From: Ferrimonas futtsuensis DSM 18154
GTDB lineage: Bacteria > Pseudomonadota > Gammaproteobacteria > Enterobacterales > Shewanellaceae
Length of the DNA: 44,343 nt
Reading direction: 5' to 3'
Assembly: GCF_000422645.1 (NCBI RefSeq)
Contig: NZ_AUGL01000028.1
Coordinates: forward strand, 1 to 44,343
Shown here: in pieces, positions 42,320 through 44,343 of the stretch
Layout of the letters: the number at the start of each line of letters is the position of its first letter
How positions within the stretch are numbered: the stretch's first letter is position 1
The notes under the pieces: model-generated
Databases searched by the model: none
Told to the model about the DNA's origin: nothing
What the model saw: only the letters and a program-made list of their open reading frames with translations
Program-made: the position numbers and the translations under genes

Positions 42320-42340
42320 GCTCGCCGTTCTTAAGGCCAT

Positions 42341-42389
42341 GGCATCCCTTCTGTATATTCGTCTTCTGACGGGAGGGGTGCCTTTTTTG
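42341..42389 (+). terminator. Terminator downstream of nrfA
   Basis: GGCATCCCT pairs with AGGGGTGCC (one G-U pair) across a long loop, followed by TTTTTT. Confidence 0.65.
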
Positions 42390-42772
42390 TTGTGGTTTTA
42401 ATATTGATGCTCAGCGGGTGGAATAATGTCGCCCGATGGTAACAGGCGGCAGTTGGCCTGAATCAAAAACTTGTTCCAAACAGATTGGCAAGCAACTAAA
42501 CCCTCAGCTCTGCTATTTTCTGGGCTGGCCAATGAGTCGTAACACTGGCAGCAATCCAGGGGGGCGGGCCACCTAGGGGGTCGCCATCCTCACGAATCTC
42601 CTCACTTGACTCCAGAGTTTGATCTGGAAAATTGTTTAACTCTGATGGCTGGGGTAGAGTAGCCTCTTACAAATCGACTAATCCCTTAGTTTTCAGCACC
42701 TTTGACTAGGTCGCCGAATCGGCGGAGCTATGTCTGAATCCAATAGGTTGTACAAGTGTTAATCTAATGTTT

Positions 42773-43780
42773 TCAATGGCATATAGGTTTGCACTCACTA
42801 ACATTGTTACCGCTGTGGCCTAAATGACTCAGCGGGCTCTGAACACCATCCGCCCCCATCTGCAATACATGGGTGTAGATTTGTGTGGTCCTCAAATCCC
42901 GATGTCCCAATTGTGCCTGTATGGTGCGAATGTCGGTGCCCCTCTGTAGAAGATGGGTGGCGAAGGAGTGGCGCAGCGTATGGCAGGTCACCTGTTTGGT
43001 GATTTTGGCTTTTCTTGCTGCCATCTTCACCGCCTTTCGAAGGCAGGAAGGGTGGAAATGATGCCGCCGTAATGCGCCACCGGCCGGATCATGGGACAGT
43101 ACCTCTGATGGAAACAGGAACTGCCAACCCAGTTCAAATGGGCCGTTTGGAAACTTACGTTCCAGCGCAAATGGCATGTTGACGCCACAATACTCCGGAT
43201 GCTGTAGATCCTGTTGCAGCAGATGCTGTACTCGGGAAATCTGGCACCTCAGGGCGTCGAACAACTCCCTGGCTAACGTCACACGGCGATGTTTACCACC
43301 CTTGCTGTCCCAGATCTGGATACCGGAATAATCAAAGTCGAGGTCTTTGACTCTCAAGCGGTAGGTCTCACTCTTGCGAAGACCACTGCCATACATCAGC
43401 TGCATGGCCAATCTGTAGCGAGGCACTGCGCTGGCCAGGAGGGCGGACACCTCTGACTGGGTGAGAACCACCGGCAGTTTGGGCTGGCGCTGGGAACGCT
43501 GGAACTCCAATGTCAGTGCCAGTGGCTGATTGACGATCTCCTTATAGAGAAACACCAGCGCATTAAGAGCGATGGCCTGGGTACTGGGCGACAGATTGCA
43601 CTGGGTAGCCAGGTAGGACAGGAACCGCTCAGCCTCGCAGTGGCCCAATTCAGAGGGATGTTTCTGACCACAGAAGTTGATGTATCGCCTTATCCAGAGC
43701 GAGTAGGTGCGTACCGTGTTTTCACGGTATCGCATGACGCGCATCCTCTCGGCCAGATGCTGAAGAAATGGAGATGTCAT
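42773..43780 (-). CDS. intI: Integron integrase IntI
   Basis: 335 residues, tyrosine recombinase of the IntI family. An N-terminal SAM-like core-binding domain (about 1-95) precedes the catalytic domain. Active-site residues are R135 (SGLRKSE), K163 region, H267 and R270 (CHTLRHSFATHLLQRG), H293 (LGHRD) and Y302 (IYTHV). The IntI-specific insertion is present around 220-260 (FPSEVLSHDPAGGALRRHH, FHPSCLRKAVKMAARKA). It recombines attI and attC sites to gain and lose cassettes. It is transcribed away from the attI-like region, the usual integron layout. A perfect LexA box overlaps its promoter. All catalytic residues look intact. Confidence 0.93.
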   Translation of the reverse strand: MTSPFLQHLAERMRVMRYRENTVRTYSLWIRRYINFCGQKHPSELGHCEAERFLSYLATQCNLSPSTQAIALNALVFLYKEIVNQPLALTLEFQRSQRQPKLPVVLTQSEVSALLASAVPRYRLAMQLMYGSGLRKSETYRLRVKDLDFDYSGIQIWDSKGGKHRRVTLARELFDALRCQISRVQHLLQQDLQHPEYCGVNMPFALERKFPNGPFELGWQFLFPSEVLSHDPAGGALRRHHFHPSCLRKAVKMAARKAKITKQVTCHTLRHSFATHLLQRGTDIRTIQAQLGHRDLRTTQIYTHVLQMGADGVQSPLSHLGHSGNNVSECKPICH

Positions 43781-43796
43781 TGATGGCCCTTGATAA

Positions 43797-43812
43797 CTGT
43801 ATAAATATACAG
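43797..43812 (-). promoter_or_regulatory. LexA (SOS) box of intI
   Basis: CTGTATAAATATACAG, a perfect CTGT-N8-ACAG operator, 16 bp upstream of the intI start codon. The symmetry extends to 20 bp with flanking AA/TT. SOS control of integron integrases is established in Vibrio and class 1 integrons. Confidence 0.93.
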
Positions 43813-44009
43813 TTATAGGTCAAATCCGCCTTTCCGCAAGCAAGATCCGCCTTACGCTCAAAACTGCCTTTCAGGAAAAGGGGGCAGATGATCGCTAAGC
43901 CTCTGATGTTAAGATGATTATGATGGAAGCCGGTAATCTCACCATTTGTGGATAGGCGGCGAGATTTTAATGAGTGATAGGCGGCAAGTCGCCGCATAAT
44001 AAGCTGTTA
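43813..44009 (+). other. attI-like recombination region
   Basis: About 200 bp between the intI promoter and a GTTAG core (44006-44010), the expected crossover motif. Two 13-bp direct repeats, GATAGGCGGCGAG (43951-43963) and GATAGGCGGCAAG (43976-43988), lie 25 bp apart just before the core, like the DR1/DR2 integrase sites of attI1. Another pair ATCCGCCTT (43824-43832 and 43845-43853) is 21 bp apart. No strong cassette promoter is evident. Confidence 0.6.
43951..43988 (+). repeat. Direct repeats in attI
   Basis: GATAGGCGGC(G/A)AG twice, 12 of 13 bases equal, start-to-start distance 25 bp. Confidence 0.85.
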
Positions 44010-44343
44010 GTGCGTCAAGCGAAGCTTGATGCATCTTGCGGGGTGAAAGTCCCCGTCGGGTAAGGCCTAACCAGTCACCCGTATCGAGTGTTGCGCCCAA
44101 GGCGGAGATAGGGATTAGCCGATGCTTTTCAGTGGCGCAGCCACAACCAATCGAACAATCTGGGTGAAGCGTACACAGAGAATCTTATAGGCCATAGGGA
44201 TTGTCGTGATCCTGAAGTGCTGGTATCGCTCCGTTAATTATGAACCTCCTGACTGACGAGGCTGGTAACAGAGTCGAAGTCCAGGCAATTCAACCGCCAT
44301 TGGTGAGGTTGTTGCGAGTCAGCGGAGTTATCAAGCCGTGGCA
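44010..44343 (+). mobile_element. 5' part of a probable group II intron (truncated by the window end)
   Basis: Starts GTGCG, the standard 5' boundary of bacterial group II introns, directly after GTTA of the attI-like core. What follows has the compact stem-rich look of intron domain I: GCAAG/CTTGC-type arms, CGGGGTGAAAGTCCCCG hairpin, TAAGGCCTAACC, and no long reading frame. An upstream hairpin (GCGGCaagtcGCCGC, 43981-43995) precedes the insertion point, as group IIC introns prefer. The maturase gene, domain V and 3' end would lie beyond the window. An alternative is an integron cassette or other structured RNA. Confidence 0.6.

Larger units (their letters stand above)
42222..42772. other. 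Gene-free region between nrfA and intI
   Basis: About 550 bp without a supported gene. It contains a long-range complementary pair near 42231-42290 (GACGGCG / CGCCGTC), a 9-bp hairpin at 42292-42319 and a terminator at 42341-42389. A short GC hairpin CGCCGAATCGGCG lies at 42712-42724. The remaining 300 bp shows no coding or repeat signal I can name. Confidence 0.5.

Noticed and set aside
1-44343. CRISPR arrays, prophage genes and IS transposases
   Set aside because: No regularly spaced repeats, phage structural genes or transposase motifs were seen; the only mobile parts are the integron integrase and the intron-like end.

Overview
The window reads as chromosomal DNA of a GC-rich marine-type gammaproteobacterium of the Alteromonadales (Shewanella/Ferrimonas group). 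I infer this from a YebG with its SOS box, TamAB, a PhoPQ-like pair, a divergent bioA/bioBFCD locus, a pentaheme NrfA and a chromosomal integron platform. Ferrimonas is my best guess at genus; no marker in the window proves it. Nearly all of it is ordinary, dense core genome. The accessory part is the right end.

Layout. 5-80: tRNA-Lys. 0.2-6.8 kb: small envelope and unknown proteins, an HD-GYP c-di-GMP phosphodiesterase, a PhoP/PhoQ-like two-component system and SOS-controlled yebG. 6.9-12.5 kb: tamA-tamB. 12.8-17.2 kb: two exported Ntn-hydrolases (isoaspartyl peptidase/asparaginase and gamma-glutamyltransferase) around a CBS-pair protein, then a YiaD-like OmpA lipoprotein. 17.2-18.6 kb: an NlpE-like lipoprotein and two small membrane proteins. 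18.7-22.6 kb: hrpA. 22.7-25.7 kb: a run of small, mostly unknown genes plus a RimJ-like acetyltransferase. 25.7-30.1 kb: a four-gene minus-strand operon (glycosyltransferase, sugar-nucleotide SDR, DegT aminotransferase, FAD oxidoreductase). 30.5-31.9 kb: a FocA-type formate/nitrite channel fused to a CBS pair, followed upstream by a 607-bp gene-free stretch. 33.0-33.9 kb: an alpha/beta hydrolase. 33.9-39.0 kb: biotin genes bioBFCD (minus) and bioA (plus) with a BirA-like operator between them. 39.2-40.0 kb: two small genes. 40.5-42.2 kb: nrfA behind a 533-bp AT-rich control region. 42.8-44.3 kb: an integron integrase on the minus strand with a perfect SOS box, an attI-like region, and the 5' part of what looks like a group II intron cut off by the window end.

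How the genes fit together. The anaerobic nitrogen theme has two parts: a predicted membrane-anchored ammonia-forming nitrite reductase with NarP- and FNR-like sites upstream, and a FocA/NirC-family channel with an added CBS regulatory part. The SOS theme links yebG and intI, each with a 16-bp LexA palindrome. Outer-membrane biogenesis and envelope sensing are represented by TamAB, PhoPQ, NlpE-like and YiaD-like proteins. The most novel items are the integron platform whose attI-proximal end carries a candidate intron, the FocA-CBS fusion with a well-formed internal translation start exactly at the domain junction, and an NrfA with a lipobox and a tandem cysteine-containing module before the catalytic domain.
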